In this document: positions 40,249-56,339 of the stretch, one piece after another
Layout: each line of letters starts with the position of its first letter
How positions within the stretch are numbered: position 1 is the first letter of the stretch
Source of the DNA: Fremontodendron californicum
Lineage: Eukaryota > Streptophyta > Magnoliopsida > Malvales > Malvaceae
NCBI GenBank assembly: GCA_030761205.1
Contig: JAULJL010000003.1
Location: 248,001-312,000, forward strand
DNA length: 64,000 bases
Direction: 5' to 3'
The notes under the pieces: generated by a model
What the model saw: the letters and a program-made list of their open reading frames with translations, nothing else
Databases searched by the model: none
What the model was told of the DNA's origin: nothing
Translations under genes and position numbers: made by a program

Positions 40249-42280
40249 ATATCTATGTAATTGTAATTATGTGATTGTAATATATGTAATATATCTATGT
40301 AATTAAATATCTATGTAATTGTAAATATATTTATGTAATTGTAATATATCTATGTGATATATTATCTATGTAATTGTAATATATCTATGTAATTGTAAAC
40401 ATTAGATATTACATATATTACAATTACATAGATATATATTACATAGATATATTACAATTACATAGATATATTATTACAATTTTATATTATTACAGTTACA
40501 TTAGATATATTACAATTACATAGATGTATTAGTGTAATATATTATCTATATATATATGTAATTGGAATGTATCTATGTAATAAATATATATCTGTGTAAT
40601 ATATCTATGTAATTGTAATATATCTATGTAATTGAAATATAATTACATAGATATATTAAAACTACATAGATAATTTATTACATGGATATATTACAATTAC
40701 AATATATATTACAATTACATCGATAGTATATTACATAGATATATTACATATATTACAATCACATAATTACAATTACATAGATATATTACAATTACATATA
40801 TATATATATTACAATTACATTAATATATTAAATTACTATTACATAAATATATTACAATTACATAGATATAGATAATTACAATTACAATTACATAGATATA
40901 TTTAATATATAAATGTAATATATATATGTAATGTTTCTATGTAATATATTATAAATGTAATGTATACATGTAATATCTAATATTTTCAGTAATTGTAATA
41001 TATCTATGTAATTGTAATATATTTAATAGTGTTAATGTAATATATCTATGTAATTGTAATTGTATTACACAAATATATTACAATTACGTAGATATATTAC
41101 AAAGTATTACACAAATATATATTACAATTACATAGATATATTACATAGATATTACAATTACATAGATATATATATATCACATACACGTTACAAATTTATT
41201 ACAATTATATAGATATATTACAGTGACATAAATATATTAGAATTACATACATTTATTATCTATATAATTGTAATATATCTATGTAATTGTAATATAACTA
41301 TATAATTTTAATATATCTAAGTAATTATAATGTATCTATGTAATTGTAATATATCTATGTAATTGTAATGTATCTATGTAATGTATCTATGTAATTGTAA
41401 TATATCTATGTAACTGTAGTATATCTATGTAATTGTAATATATATATATATCCAATGTATCTATGTAATTCTGATATATCTATGTAATTGTAATATATTT
41501 ATGTAGTATATCTATGTAATTGTAATATATTTATGTAATATATATATAATTGTAATATATCTATGTAATTGTAATATATTTATGTAGTATATCTATGTAA
41601 TCTTAATATATCTATGTAATTGTAATATATTTATGCAATGTATCTATGTAATATATCTATGTAATTGTAATATATATATTAATAAATATATCTATGTTAT
41701 ATTACAATGACATAATATATTTATTACAATCAGATACATTACATAGATATATTACAATTACAATTACTGTAATATATCTATGTAAATGTAATATCCATGT
41801 AATTGTAATTGTAATATATCCAATGTATCTATGTAATATATCTATGTAATTGTAATGTATCTATGTAATTCTAATATATCAATGTAATTATAATATATCT
41901 ATGTAATTATAATATGTCTATGTAATTGTAATATTTATCTATGTAATTATAATATATATATGTAATTGAAATACATCTATGTAATTGTAATATCTATGTA
42001 ATTATTACAATTACATAGATATATTATGTAGATATATATCCATAGATAAATATATTTATGTCGTACAATTATATTAGATAGATATCTATGTAATTATAAT
42101 ATATACATATATAATTACATAGATATATATATATATATATTACAATAACATAAATATATATATATTACAATTACATAGATATATTACATAGATATATATA
42201 TCTATGTATTAATGTAATATACATAGATATATAAATAACATAGATATACTACAATTACATAAATATATATCTCTGTAATT

Positions 42281-43124
42281 GTAATATTACAATTACATAA
42301 TTATATATGTAATTGTAATATATATATATATGTAATTGTAATATATATCTAATAGATCTATGTAATTGTAATTGTAATAATATATTGCATAGATATATTA
42401 CAATTACATAAATATATCTATGTAATTCTAATATATCTATGCAATTGTATTATATCTATGTAATTCTAATATATCTATGTAATTGTAATATCTCTGTAAT
42501 TGTAATATATTTATGTAATGTATCTATGTAATATATCTATGTAATTGTAATGTATCTATGTAATATATCTATGTAATTGTAATATATCTATGTAACTGTA
42601 GTATATCTATGCAATTGTAATATATATATATATACAATGTATCTATGTAATTCTAATATATCAATGTAATTCGAAAACATATTATAATTACATCGATATA
42701 TTACATATATTACATAGATATATTACAATGTATCTATATAATTACATAGATATATTACAATTAGAATTGCATAAATCTATTACAATTACATACAATAGAT
42801 ATATTACATAGATATATTACATATAATAATATCTGAATGTGTAATATATCTATGTAATTGTAATATATATATGTAATTTTAATATATCTATGTAATTGTA
42901 ATGTATCTATGTAATTGTAATTGTAATATATATATCTATGTAAATACATTATCTAATGTTTTCAGTAATTCTAATGTATTTATTACATATATATACTATT
43001 ACAATTACATAGATATATAACGATTACATAGATATTACATAGATATATTAAAATACATGTAATATATAATGTTTTCGAATTACATTAATCTATTAGAATT
43101 ACATAGATACATTTGATATATATA
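42281..43124 (+). repeat. ~840-bp satellite segment also present at 23519-24350
   Basis: The shared order of landmarks is AATATTACAATTACATAATT, then a TTCGAAAACATATTATAATT tract, then ATATAATAATAT(A/C)TGAATGTG, then CTAATGTTTTC, then GATACATT(G/T)GATATATAT. In the left copy the last landmark runs straight into the integrase fragment at 24351, whereas here satellite continues. This copy therefore shows the array without the retroelement fragment. Confidence 0.78.
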
Positions 43125-43689
43125 TATATATATATATTACAATTACATAGGTATATTACACATAGATAATATATTACAATTACATAGATATATTATAATT
43201 ACATAAATATATAAATATTTTTCAATTACATTTATATAGATATATTACAATTACATATATACATTACAATTACTTAAATTTATTACAATTACATAGATAA
43301 TATATTACGTAGATATATTAAATAGATAATATATTTGTGTAATTGTAATGTATCTATGTAATTGTAATATATATCTATGCAATTGTAATATGTCTATGTA
43401 ATTGTAATATATATATATGTAATTGTAATATATCTTTGAAACTGTAATACATCTATGTAATTGTAATAATATATCTATGTAATTGTAATATATCTATAAT
43501 TACATAAATATATTACAATTACATATATATATTACAATTACATAGATATACTACAGTTACATAGATATATTACAATTACATAGATATATTACATAGATAC
43601 ATTACAATTACATAGATATATTACATTTACATAGATATATTACACATAAAATATTTATGTGTATTTTAGAATTACATAGATACATAGAT

Positions 43690-43843
43690 ATATTTATGTA
43701 TATATTACAATTACATTTACATAGATATATTACTATTACATGTAATATATTACAATTACATAGATATATTTATGTATATATTACAATTACATTTACATAG
43801 ATATATTACTATTACATGTAATATATTACAGTTACATAGATAT
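43690..43843 (+). repeat. 76-bp tandem duplication in satellite
   Basis: TATTTATGTATATATTACAA starts at 43691 and again at 43767, each followed by a TTACATTTACATAG tract and ACTATTACATGTAATATA. The copies are identical by eye except at the right edge. Confidence 0.8.
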
Positions 43844-46800
43844 ATTACTATTACATAGATATATAACAATTACATATTTAATATATCTATGTAATTGTAA
43901 TATATCTATATATTTCTACAATTACATAGATATATATATTACATAGATATATTTATAATTACATAGATATATTACTACAATTACATAGATATATATATAT
44001 TACATAGATATATTAGAATTACATAGATATATTACAATTACATAGATATATTACAATTACATAAATATATTACAATTACAGAGATATATTACTTAGATAT
44101 ATATTACAATTATAATTACATAGATATATTACAATTACATTGATATATTACAATTACATAAATATATTAGAATTACATAGATATATTACAATTACATAAA
44201 TATATTTACAATTACAGAGATATCTAATTACATAGATATATTACATATGTTACAATCACATAATTACAATTACATAGATATATTATAATTACATAGAGAT
44301 ATTACTATTACATAGATATATTACATATATTACATAAATATTTGTATATATTACAATTACAATTACAATTACACAAATATATATCTAAATAAATACATAG
44401 ATATATTACAATTACATAGATAAATATATTACATAGATATATATATATATTACAATTACATAGATATATTACATAAATATATTACAATTACAATTACAAA
44501 AATATATAATTACAATTACATAAATAGATATATTACAATTACATAGATATATTACATTTACTTAGAATTATAATTCTATTTATGTAATCGTAATATATCT
44601 ATGTAATTGTTATACATAAATATATTACATAGATACATTAGAATTAGAATTACATAGATATATTATAATTACATAGATACATTACAATTACATAGATATA
44701 TTACAATTGTAATTACACAAATATATTAAAATTGCATGGATATATTACATATATTACAATCACATAATTACAATTACATAGATATATTACAATTATATAA
44801 ATGTATCTATGTAACTGTAATATATCTATGTAACTGTAATATATCTATGTAATTGTAATATATCATATGTAATATATTACAATTACTTAGATATATTACA
44901 TGTAATATATTACAATTGCATAGATATATTACATATATTACAATCACATAATTACAATTACATAGATATATTATAATTCTATTTATGTAATTGTAATATA
45001 TCTATGTAATTGTAATATATTACAATTACAACTACACAAATATATCATATGTAATATATTACAATTACATAGATTACATAGATATATCTATGTAATTGTA
45101 ATATATTTACATAGATATATTTATGTATATATTACAATTACAATTACACATTACACATTACAATTACATAGATATATTACAATTGTAATTATACAAATAT
45201 GTTACAATTGCATAGATATATTACATATATTACAATCACATAATTACAATTACATAGATATATTACAATTATATAGATATATTATAATTATATTTGTGTA
45301 ACTGTAATATATCTATGTAATTGTAATGTATCTATGTAATTGTAATATATCTATGTAATTGTAATATATTTGTGTAATTGTAATATATTTATGAAATTGT
45401 AATATATCTATGTAATTGTAATAGAACTATGCAACTATAATTACATTAATGATATGTAATATATCTATGTAATTATAATATATCTATGTAATTGTAATAT
45501 ATACATATATTTATGTAATATATCTATGTAATTGTGATATATCTATGTAATTGTAATAGATCTTTGTAATTGTAATTGTAATTGTAATTGTAATTGTAAT
45601 ATATACATATATTTATATATTACAATTACATAGATATATTACAATTACATAGTTACATTACAATTACATAGATATATTACAATTACATAGATATATTATA
45701 ATTCTATTTATGTAATCGTAATATATGTATGTAATTCTAATATATACATATATTTATATAATACAATTACATAGATATATTACAATTACAAAGATATATT
45801 ACAATTACATAGATATATTACAATTACATATATATATATTACAGTTGCACAGATATATATTAGAATTACATAGATATATATTACAATTACATAGATATAT
45901 TACTACAACATAGATATATATTAGAATTACATAGATATATTACAATTACAAAGATATATTACAATTGCATATATATATATATATATAACAATTACATAGA
46001 TATATTACTTTAACATAGATATATATATTACAATTACATTAATAGAATTATAATATATCTATGTAATTGTAATATATCTATGTAATTGTAATCGTAATAT
46101 ATCTATGTAATTGTAATATATCTATGTAATTGTAATATATCTATGTAATTGTAATATATATAGTAATATTATCTATGTAATTGTAATATCTAATGTTTTC
46201 AGAAACAGTAATGTAATTTGCATAGATATATTACAATTACATAAATACAATTACATAAATACAATTACACAAATATATTACAATTACATAGATATATTAC
46301 ATTAACACTATTACATAGATATAATACAATTACATAGATAATAAATAAATTATACCAATATATTACAATTACATAGATATATTGCAATTACACAAATATA
46401 TTACAATTACATAGATATTACATGTATATATTAGAATTACTGATGTAATATATCTATGTAATTGTCATATATCTATGTAATTGTAATATATATGTGTAAC
46501 TGTAATATATCTATATAATTCTAATGTATACATGTAATATCTAATATATATTTGTAATTGTAATATATTTGTATTCAGTAATTACATAGATATATTACAA
46601 TCACTGAAAACTTACTTTTACGTAGATATATTAGAATTACTGAAAATATTATATGACTATATCTAATGTTTTCTGTAATTGTTATATATCTATGTAATTG
46701 TAAAATATTTATATAATTGTAATATATTTGTGTAATATATCTATGTAATTGTATATATTTATGTAATTGTAATATATCTATTTAGTTGTAATATATGTAT

Positions 46801-48729
46801 GTAATTGTAATATATTTGTGTATATATTACAATTACATACATTTATTACAATTACACAAATATATTACAATTACAACTACATAGATATTTATATTACATA
46901 AATATATTACAAGTGCATAGATATATTACAATTACATAGATATATTACTATTACATAGATATATTACAATTACATAGATACATTATAATTACGTAGATAC
47001 ATTATAATTATATATCTAAAGTTTTCATTAACATAGGTACATTACAATTACATAGATACATTACAATTACACATTAGATATATTAAAATACATGTAATAT
47101 ATAATGTTTTCGAATTTGATTGATATATTAGAATTACATAGATACATTGGATATATATATATATTACAATAACATAGATATACTACTGTTACATAGATAT
47201 ATTACAATTACATAGATATATTACAATTACTTAGATATATTACATAGATATATTACAATTACATTAATATATATTATGATCACATATATTTATTACAATT
47301 ACATAGATATATTACAATTACATAGATATATTACATTTATATAGACATATTACAATTACTGAAAATATTAGATATTACATGTATACATTACAATTACTGA
47401 AAACATTAGATATTACATGTATACATTAGAATTACAGAAAATATTAGATAATTGTAATATCTATGTAATTGTAATATATTTTTGTAATTGTAATATATAT
47501 AGTAATATTATCTATGTATTTATTTAGATATATATTTGTGTAATTGTAAATGTAATATATACATATATTTATGTAATATATGTAATATATCTATGTAATT
47601 GTAATATATTTATGTAATTGTAATTATGTGATTGTAATATATGTAATATATCTATGTAATTAGATATCTATGTAATTGTAAATATATTTATGTAATTGTA
47701 ATATATCTATGTAATTGTAATATATCTATGTAATTCTAATATATCTATGTAATTGTAATATATTTATGTAATGTATCTATGTAATATATCTATGTAATTG
47801 TAATATATCTATGTAATTGTATTATATTTATGTAATTATAATATATCTATGTTATTGTAATATATCTATGTACTTGTAATATATATCTATGTAATATATA
47901 TCTATGTGATATATTACAATTACATATCTATTGTAACATTACATAGATATAGAGATATTACATAGATATATTACAATTACATGTATTTTAATATATCTAA
48001 TGTGTAATTGTAATGTATCTATGTAATTGTAATATATCTATGTAATTACAAAAATATGTAATTGTAATATATCTATGTAATTGTAATATATATCTATGTA
48101 ATAGTAATAAATCTATGTAATTGTAATAATATATGTAATTGTACTGTATTTAGGTAATATATCTATGTAATATTACATAGATATATTACTTAAATATATT
48201 ACAATTACATAGATACATTACAATTACATAGATATATATATATATATTACAATTACAATTACTTAAATATATTACAATTACATAGATAATATATTGCATA
48301 GATATATTACATAGATAATATATTTGTGTAATTGTAATGTATCTATGTAATTGTAATATATCTATGTAATTCTATGTAATTATAATATATATCTATGTTA
48401 TTGTAATATATCGATGTAATTGTAATATATATATATCTATGTAATATATATATCTATGTAATTGTAATAAATATATTTATGTAATTGTAATACATATATG
48501 TAATATATGTAATATATCTATGTAATAGTAATATATCTATGTAATTGTAATATATGTATGTAATATATATATTACAATTACATAGATATACAATTACATA
48601 GATATGTAGTTATAATATATCTTTGTAATTGTAATATATTTATGTAATATATATTACAATTACATAGATATACTACATAAATATATTACAATTACATAGA
48701 TATATTACAATTACATAGATATTACATAG

Positions 48730-49078
48730 CACTACAAACAAATTGCCATATACTGACACTTAGTTATACTGACGGTAGAAATCCGTGGTAAAAAGGATCT
48801 ATAGTGACAGATTTTTGGTACCGTTAGAATATATGTAACATATACCGACGCTTCATTTATCCGTCGCTATAGATATATCTATACCGACGGTTGATGAGAA
48901 ACCGTCGGTATAGGTACATAACAATTACTAATACTTTAATTATCTGTCGCTGTAGATACACCTATACCGACTATTAATGAGAAACCATCGGTATAGATAC
49001 ATAACATATACCAACGCTTTAATTATCCGATGGTATAGATACACCTATACCGACTATTAATAAAAAATCGTCGGTATA
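48730..49078 (+). mobile_element. CACTA transposon terminus with subterminal repeats (fragment)
   Basis: It starts CACTACAAACAAATTGCC exactly at the satellite boundary, the same terminus as at 7281. It contains about three ~100-bp subterminal units with a CTTTAATTATCCG...CTATACCGACTATTAATGAG arrangement and CCGTCGGTATA hairpins. At 49079 it meets a second CACTA terminus, so only ~350 bp of this element remain. Confidence 0.82.
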
Positions 49079-50009
49079 CACTACAAAAAAATGCCATATA
49101 CCGACGAAAGCCTATGCTGACGAACAAAATCCGTCGGTATAAATAGGATATTCTGACAGATTTGTTATCTGTCGGTATGTATTCGTCATATACCAACGGA
49201 AGTCATAACCGTCGGTGTATATGTTATCTATACTGACGGATTTATAAAACGCCGTCGGTATAGTAATAATATATACTGACGGATTTTTTCATCCGTCAAT
49301 ATAAGTTACTTCAAAAATAACGCGGCTTTCTTTTATAAAGGCGCGTGATTTAATTTTTACTGAAAATGCTATATTGACGGATTTGCCCGTTGGTATTGTA
49401 TTAGGTTATATTTCCCCCTTTCTTTTCCACTTCTCTCTTTCACCCGTCTCTTTCTTTTATCTAGCTCTTTCACTTATTTTCCTTTTCAATCGGTAATCAC
49501 CATTTCATTTCATTTCCCGATTCGACTTTCTCATCTCTTTCACCATTATTTTTCTGTATTATTCTTTGATTGTTAGATATCTGTTCAATGTTAGAGGAGG
49601 CACGCTACCAATTAAACAATCGACCCATCTTCTCAAACTGGTCAGTTTCTGTATTTTTTTTCATTTTGTTTTCTTGTCGAATTTGCTTTTATATCTCCTT
49701 TTCCTATAGTTGGATTGTATTTGTATTTGGGCATGGATTAATTATTTAGTCCTGTTAATTAGATTTGTGGCAAATTGTCTGTTGATTTATTCATATTCAA
49801 TATAGAAAATTAGATGATAAATTAAGTGGGCAAAACCATTAGAATTGTTGCAGCATCAATCTGGCAAGATGGGAATGAGAACGATTTATTAATCCACACG
49901 AAAGCTACAGCACTGTCCGATGATTCTCTTTCTCCACGCGAAAGAAGCCCTTATTGGATGATAAATTAAGCTTGTGAAGATTCGAACAAGGGCTCTTGAC
50001 ATGCGGTTA
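49079..50009 (+). mobile_element. Second CACTA terminus plus internal leader, truncated
   Basis: It starts CACTACAAAAAAATGCCATA, a different terminal variant from the one at 48730, followed by CCGTCGGTAT/TACCGACGG subterminal repeats to ~49400. From ~49400 to 50009 the DNA is pyrimidine-rich and leader-like (TTTCCACTTCTCTCTTTCAC and similar), as in the 5' untranslated first exon of CACTA elements. A GATGATAAATTAAG tract occurs twice (49811 and 49958). There is no coding region that I recognise and no 3' end. Satellite resumes at ~50010. Confidence 0.75.
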
Positions 50010-53000
50010 TAATATACATGTAATTGTAATTGTAATATATTACAATAGATATTTTATTCTAAAGTTTTCTGTAATTGTAATATATCTATGTAATTGTAAT
50101 ATATCTATGCAATTGTAATATATCTATGTAATTGTAATATATCTATGTAATATATCTATGTAAAAGTAATATATTTAAGTAATTGTAATTGTAATTGTAA
50201 TATATCTATATAAATGTAATATATCTATGTTACTGAAAACTTTAGATATATAATTGTAATATATCTATATAATTGTAATATAACTAATGTGTAATTATAA
50301 TATATTATATTTATTTGTTAGAATTACCACTTAACATTATGTAAATTACATAAATATATTACATAGATATATTATAATTACAAAAATATATTTATGTAAT
50401 TGTAATTGTAATATATATCTATGTAATTGTAATTGTAATATGTCTATGTATGTTACAATTACATAGATATATTACACAAACATATATATTACAATTAATA
50501 GATATATTTATGTAGTATATCTACGTAATTGTAATATATATCTACGTAATTGTAATATATCTATGTAATAATTACATAGATATATATTACAGAGATACAT
50601 TACAATATATTTATGTAGACATATTACAATTACACAAATATATTACAGTTACATAGATATATTACAATTACATAGATATATTACAATTACATAGATATAT
50701 TATTACATAGATATATTACATATATATATATATAGATATATTATACATAGATATATTATAATCACATAGATATATTACAATTACATAGATATAGATAATT
50801 ACAATTACATATATTACTTAGATATAATACAAAAATATATTACATAGATATATTACATTTATGTAATTGTATTATATTTCATAGATATACTGTAATTACA
50901 TAATATATATTATAATTACAATTACATAGATTTATTAAAAAAATATATAGATAATATATTACAATTACATAAATATATTATAATTACATAGATATATTAT
51001 ACATAGATATATCTTACAATTACATAAATATATTATTACCTAGATATATTACACAAATATATCTATGTAAATGTAACATATTTATCTATGTAATATATAT
51101 CTATGTAATATATGTAATTTTCAGAAATTCTAATGTATACATGTAATATCTAATGTTTTCAATAATTGTAATGTATACATGTAATATCTAATATTTTCAG
51201 TAATTGTAATATATCTATATAAATGTAATACATCTATGTAATTGTAATATATTTAATAGTGTTAATGTAATATATCTATGTAATTGGCATGTTAGATATA
51301 TTACATAAATATATTTATTACAATTACATAGATATATTACAATTACATAATTACAATTACATAGATATATTACTATTACATAGATATATTATATCTATAA
51401 TACATTACAATTACGTATATATATTACAATTCAATTACATAGATATATTACTATTACATAGATATATTACAATTACATAGATATATTACATATATTACAT
51501 AAAACTACATAGACATATTACATAAATATATTACAATTACATAGATACATAGAAATATTACAATACACAAATATATTACAATTACATAGATATATTACAA
51601 TTACATAGACATATTTCAATTACAATGACATATTATAGTTACATAGATACATTACAATTGCATAAATATATTACAATAACATAGATATATTAAAATTACA
51701 TAGATATATTACAATTACACAGATATATTACAATTACATAGATATATTACAATTACATAGATATATTACAATTACATAGATATATTACATTAACACTATT
51801 AAATATATTACAATTATATAGATATATTACATTTATATAGATATAATACAATTACTGAAAATATTAGATATTACATGTATATATTACAATTACTGAAAAC
51901 ATTAGATATTACATATAACATTAGAATTACTGAAAATATTAGATAATTGATAATGTATACATCTATTTAATTGTAATATCTATGTAATTGTAATATATAT
52001 ATATATAACATCTATGTAATTGTAATATACTAATGTAATATATCTATGTAATTGTAATATATTTATGTAATTGTAATATATCTATGTAATTGAATATATC
52101 TATGTAATATATTTATGTAATTATAATATATCTATGTAATTGTAATATATCTATGTAATATATTTATGTAATTGTAATATATCTATGTAATATATTTATG
52201 TAATTATATATCTATGTAATGTATCTATGTAATTGTAATATATCTATGTAATATATTACAATTACACAAATAGATATATTACAATTACACAAATATATAT
52301 TACATTAACTATAATATATCTATATAAATGTATCTATGTTATAATATATCTATGTAATTGTAATACATTTATTTAATTGTAATATATATATGTAATTATA
52401 ATATATCTATGTGATATATCTATGTAATTGTAATATATCTATGTAATTTATCTATGCAATTGTAATATATCTATGTAATATATTACATATATATATATTA
52501 AAACTACATAGATAATATATTTATATTTATGTAATTATATAGATATATTTATGTAATTGTAATTATGCAATTGTAATATATTTATGTAATATATATATAT
52601 ATGTAATTGTAATATATCTATGTAATTGTTATATATCTATGTAATTGTAATATATCTATGTAATTGTAATATATCTATGTAATTATAATATATTTAAGTA
52701 ATTGTAATATATATATGTAATTGTAATATATCTATGTAATTGTAATATATCTATGTAATTGTAATATATTTATATCTATGTAATTGTAATATATCTATGT
52801 AATATATATTACAATTACATAGATATATTACATAGATATATTACAATTACATAGATACATTAGAATTACATTGATATTTGTGTAATTGTAATATATACAT
52901 ATATTTATGTAATATATGTAATATATCTATGTAATTGTAATATATCTGTGTAATAGTAATATTTCTATGTAATTGTAATATATCTATGTAATTGTAATTA

Positions 53001-56000
53001 TGTGATTGTAATATATGTAATATATCTATGTAATTAGATATCTATGTAATTGTAATATTACATAGATATATAGATATATTACAATATGTCAATTACATAG
53101 ATATATTACAATTACATATATAAATATTACAATTACATAGACATAATATAATTACATAGATATATTACAATTACATTGATATATTAGAATTATATATTAC
53201 ATAGATATATTAAAACTATTACATAGATATATGATATAGATATATTAAAATTACATAGATATATTACAACTATAATACATAGATAAATATATTACATAGA
53301 TATATTATAATTACATAGATATATTAGAATTACATAGATATATATTACAATTACATAGATATTATAATTAAATATATATATATATATTACAATTACATAG
53401 ATATATTACAATTACATAGATATATAGATAATATTACAATTACATAGATATACTACAATTACATAGATATATTACAATTACATAGATATATTACATAGAT
53501 ACATTACAATTACATAGATATATTACAATTACATAGATATTACAATAACATAGATACATTACAAATATATAGATATATTACAATTACATAGATACATTAG
53601 AATTACATAGATACATTACAATTGCATAGATATATTACAATTACATAGATATATTATAGTTACATAGATATATTACATAGATATATTATAGTTACATAGA
53701 TATGTAATTATAATATATCTATGTAATTGTAATATATATCTATGCAATTGTAATATATCTATGTAATTGTAATATATATCTATATATATGTAATTGTAAT
53801 ATATCTATGTTATTGTAATATATCTATGTAATTGTAATATATTTATGTAATATATCTATGTATCTATGTAATTATAATACATCTATGAAGTTGTATACAT
53901 GCAATATCTATCTATCTATCTATGTAATTATAATATATCTATGTAATTGTAAATATTAGAATTACATAGATATTACAATTACATAGATATATTATACATA
54001 GATATATTACAATTACATATATATATATTACAATTACATAAATATATTTCTTACAATTACATACATATATTACAATTACATAATTACAATTACAATTACA
54101 TAGATATATGACTATTACATAGATATATCACCTAGATACATTACAATTACATAGATATATTACAATTACATAGTTATATCTATGTAATTCTAATGTTTTA
54201 AGTAATTATAATATATCAATGTAATTGTAATATAATTTTGTAATTGTAATATATCTATGTAATAATATATCTATGTAATTGTAATATATCTATGTAATAT
54301 ATGTAATATATCTATTACATAGATATATTACTATAACATAGATATATTACTATAACATAGATATATATTTGCGTAATTGTAATTGTAATATATAAATATA
54401 TTTATGTAATATATATATGTAATTATAATATATCTATGTAATAGTAATATATCTATGTAATTGTAATATATCTATGTAATTGTAATTATGTGATTGTAAT
54501 ATTTGTAATATATCTATGTAATTAGATATTTATGTAATTGTAATATATCTATGTAATTTTGATATATCTATGTAATTGTAATGTATCTATGTACTATACT
54601 AATTGTAATATATTTATGTAATTGTAATATATCTATGTAATTGTAATATCTATGTAATATATCTATGTAATTGTAATATCTATGTAATATATTATCTATT
54701 TAATATATCTATGTAACTGTAATATATCTATGTAATTATAATTGCATAGTTGTAATAAATCTATGTAATTGTAATATATCTATGTAATTGTAATAAATCT
54801 ATTTATGTAATTATATATATCTATGTAATTGTTATATATCTATGTAATTGTAATATATCTATGTAATTGTAATATATCTATGTAATTATAATATATATAT
54901 GTAATTGTAATATATCTATGTAATTGTAATATATCTATGTAATTGTATTAGTATATCTATGTAATTGTAATATATATCTATGTAATTGTAATATATATAC
55001 GTAATTGTAATATATTTATGTAATTACTAAAAACAAAAATATTTTTTACAGTTACACATTAGATATATAACAATACACGACAATTACATAGATACATTAT
55101 TAATTGTAATATATCTATGTAATTGTAATATATCTATGAAATTTGAATATATCTATGTAATTGTAATGTATCTATGTAATTTTAATATATCTATGTAATT
55201 GTAATGTATCTATGAAATATATTAATTGTAATATATTTCTGTAATTGTAATATATCTATGTAATTGTAATATCTATGTAATTGTAATATATCTATGTAAT
55301 TGTAATATTATCTATGAAATTGTAATATATCCAATGTATCTATATAATTGTAATATATCTATGTAATTGTAATACAGCTATGTAATTGTAATATATCTAT
55401 GTAATTGTAATATATCTAGAATAATGTATTACAATTACATATATATATATATTACAATTACATAAATATATTACAATTACACAAATATCTATGTAATTGT
55501 AATATATCTATGTATAATATAAAAGATATTATAATTGCATAGATATATTACAATTACATAGATATATTATAGTTACATAGATATATATTAGAATTACATA
55601 GATATATTACAATTACATAGATAATTGATAATGTATACATCTATGTAATTGTAATATATCCATGTAATTATAATATATCTATGTAACTGTAGTATATCTA
55701 TGTAACTGTAACATATCCAATTACATAGATATTACAATTACAAATACAATTACATATATATATATATATACTACAATTACATAGATACATTACAATGTAT
55801 TACACAAATATATATTACATATATATAATACAATATATCTATGTATATAATTACATAGATATATTACAATTACATATATATTGTAATTACATAGATATAT
55901 TACAAATTTATTACAATGTAATTGTAATATATCTATGTAATTGTAATAGATTTATCTATGTAATATATCTATGTAATTTTACAATTACATAGATATATTA

Positions 56001-56339
56001 CATATATATATATTACAAATTTATTATAATATATCTATGTAATTGTAATTGTAATATCTATGTAATATATCTATGTAATTCTAATGTTTACATAGATATT
56101 ACATGTATATAATTACATATATATATTACAATTACATAGATATATTACAATTGCATAGATATATATTACAATTACATATATATCTATATAATTGTAATAA
56201 TATATGAATGTAATAGATATATTACAATTACATCGATATATTACAATTACATAGATACATTACAATTACATAGATATATCTATATATTACAATTACAATT
56301 ACTTAAATATATTACAATTACATAGATAATATTATTAGC
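50010..56339. repeat. AT-rich 19-bp satellite, block 6
   Basis: The same satellite, with frequent strand switches. Forward dominates near 50570-51060 and 53100-53700, and reverse near 51960-52800 and 54180-55430. A module at 55795-55992 repeats 17692-17898 nearly in full. A short TCTA microsatellite lies near 53908-53922. It ends next to the Tat/Ogre LTR edge at 56340. No genes seen. Confidence 0.94.

Larger units (their letters stand above)
40249..48729. repeat. AT-rich 19-bp satellite, block 5
   Basis: Begins with ATATC, the right copy of the chromovirus target duplication. The first ~1.69 kb duplicate 32279-33951. The segment 42281-43124 duplicates 23519-24350. Forward orientation dominates at about 43490-44800 and 46200-47450, and reverse at 47450-48170. 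ORFs such as 42761-42949 and 45725-45913 are repeat translations. It ends where a CACTA terminus begins. Confidence 0.95.

Noticed and set aside
49940..50009. tRNA-like GATTCGAAC motif near 49981
   Set aside because: It resembles a T-loop sequence, but no acceptor stem, anticodon arm or D-arm could be arranged around it.
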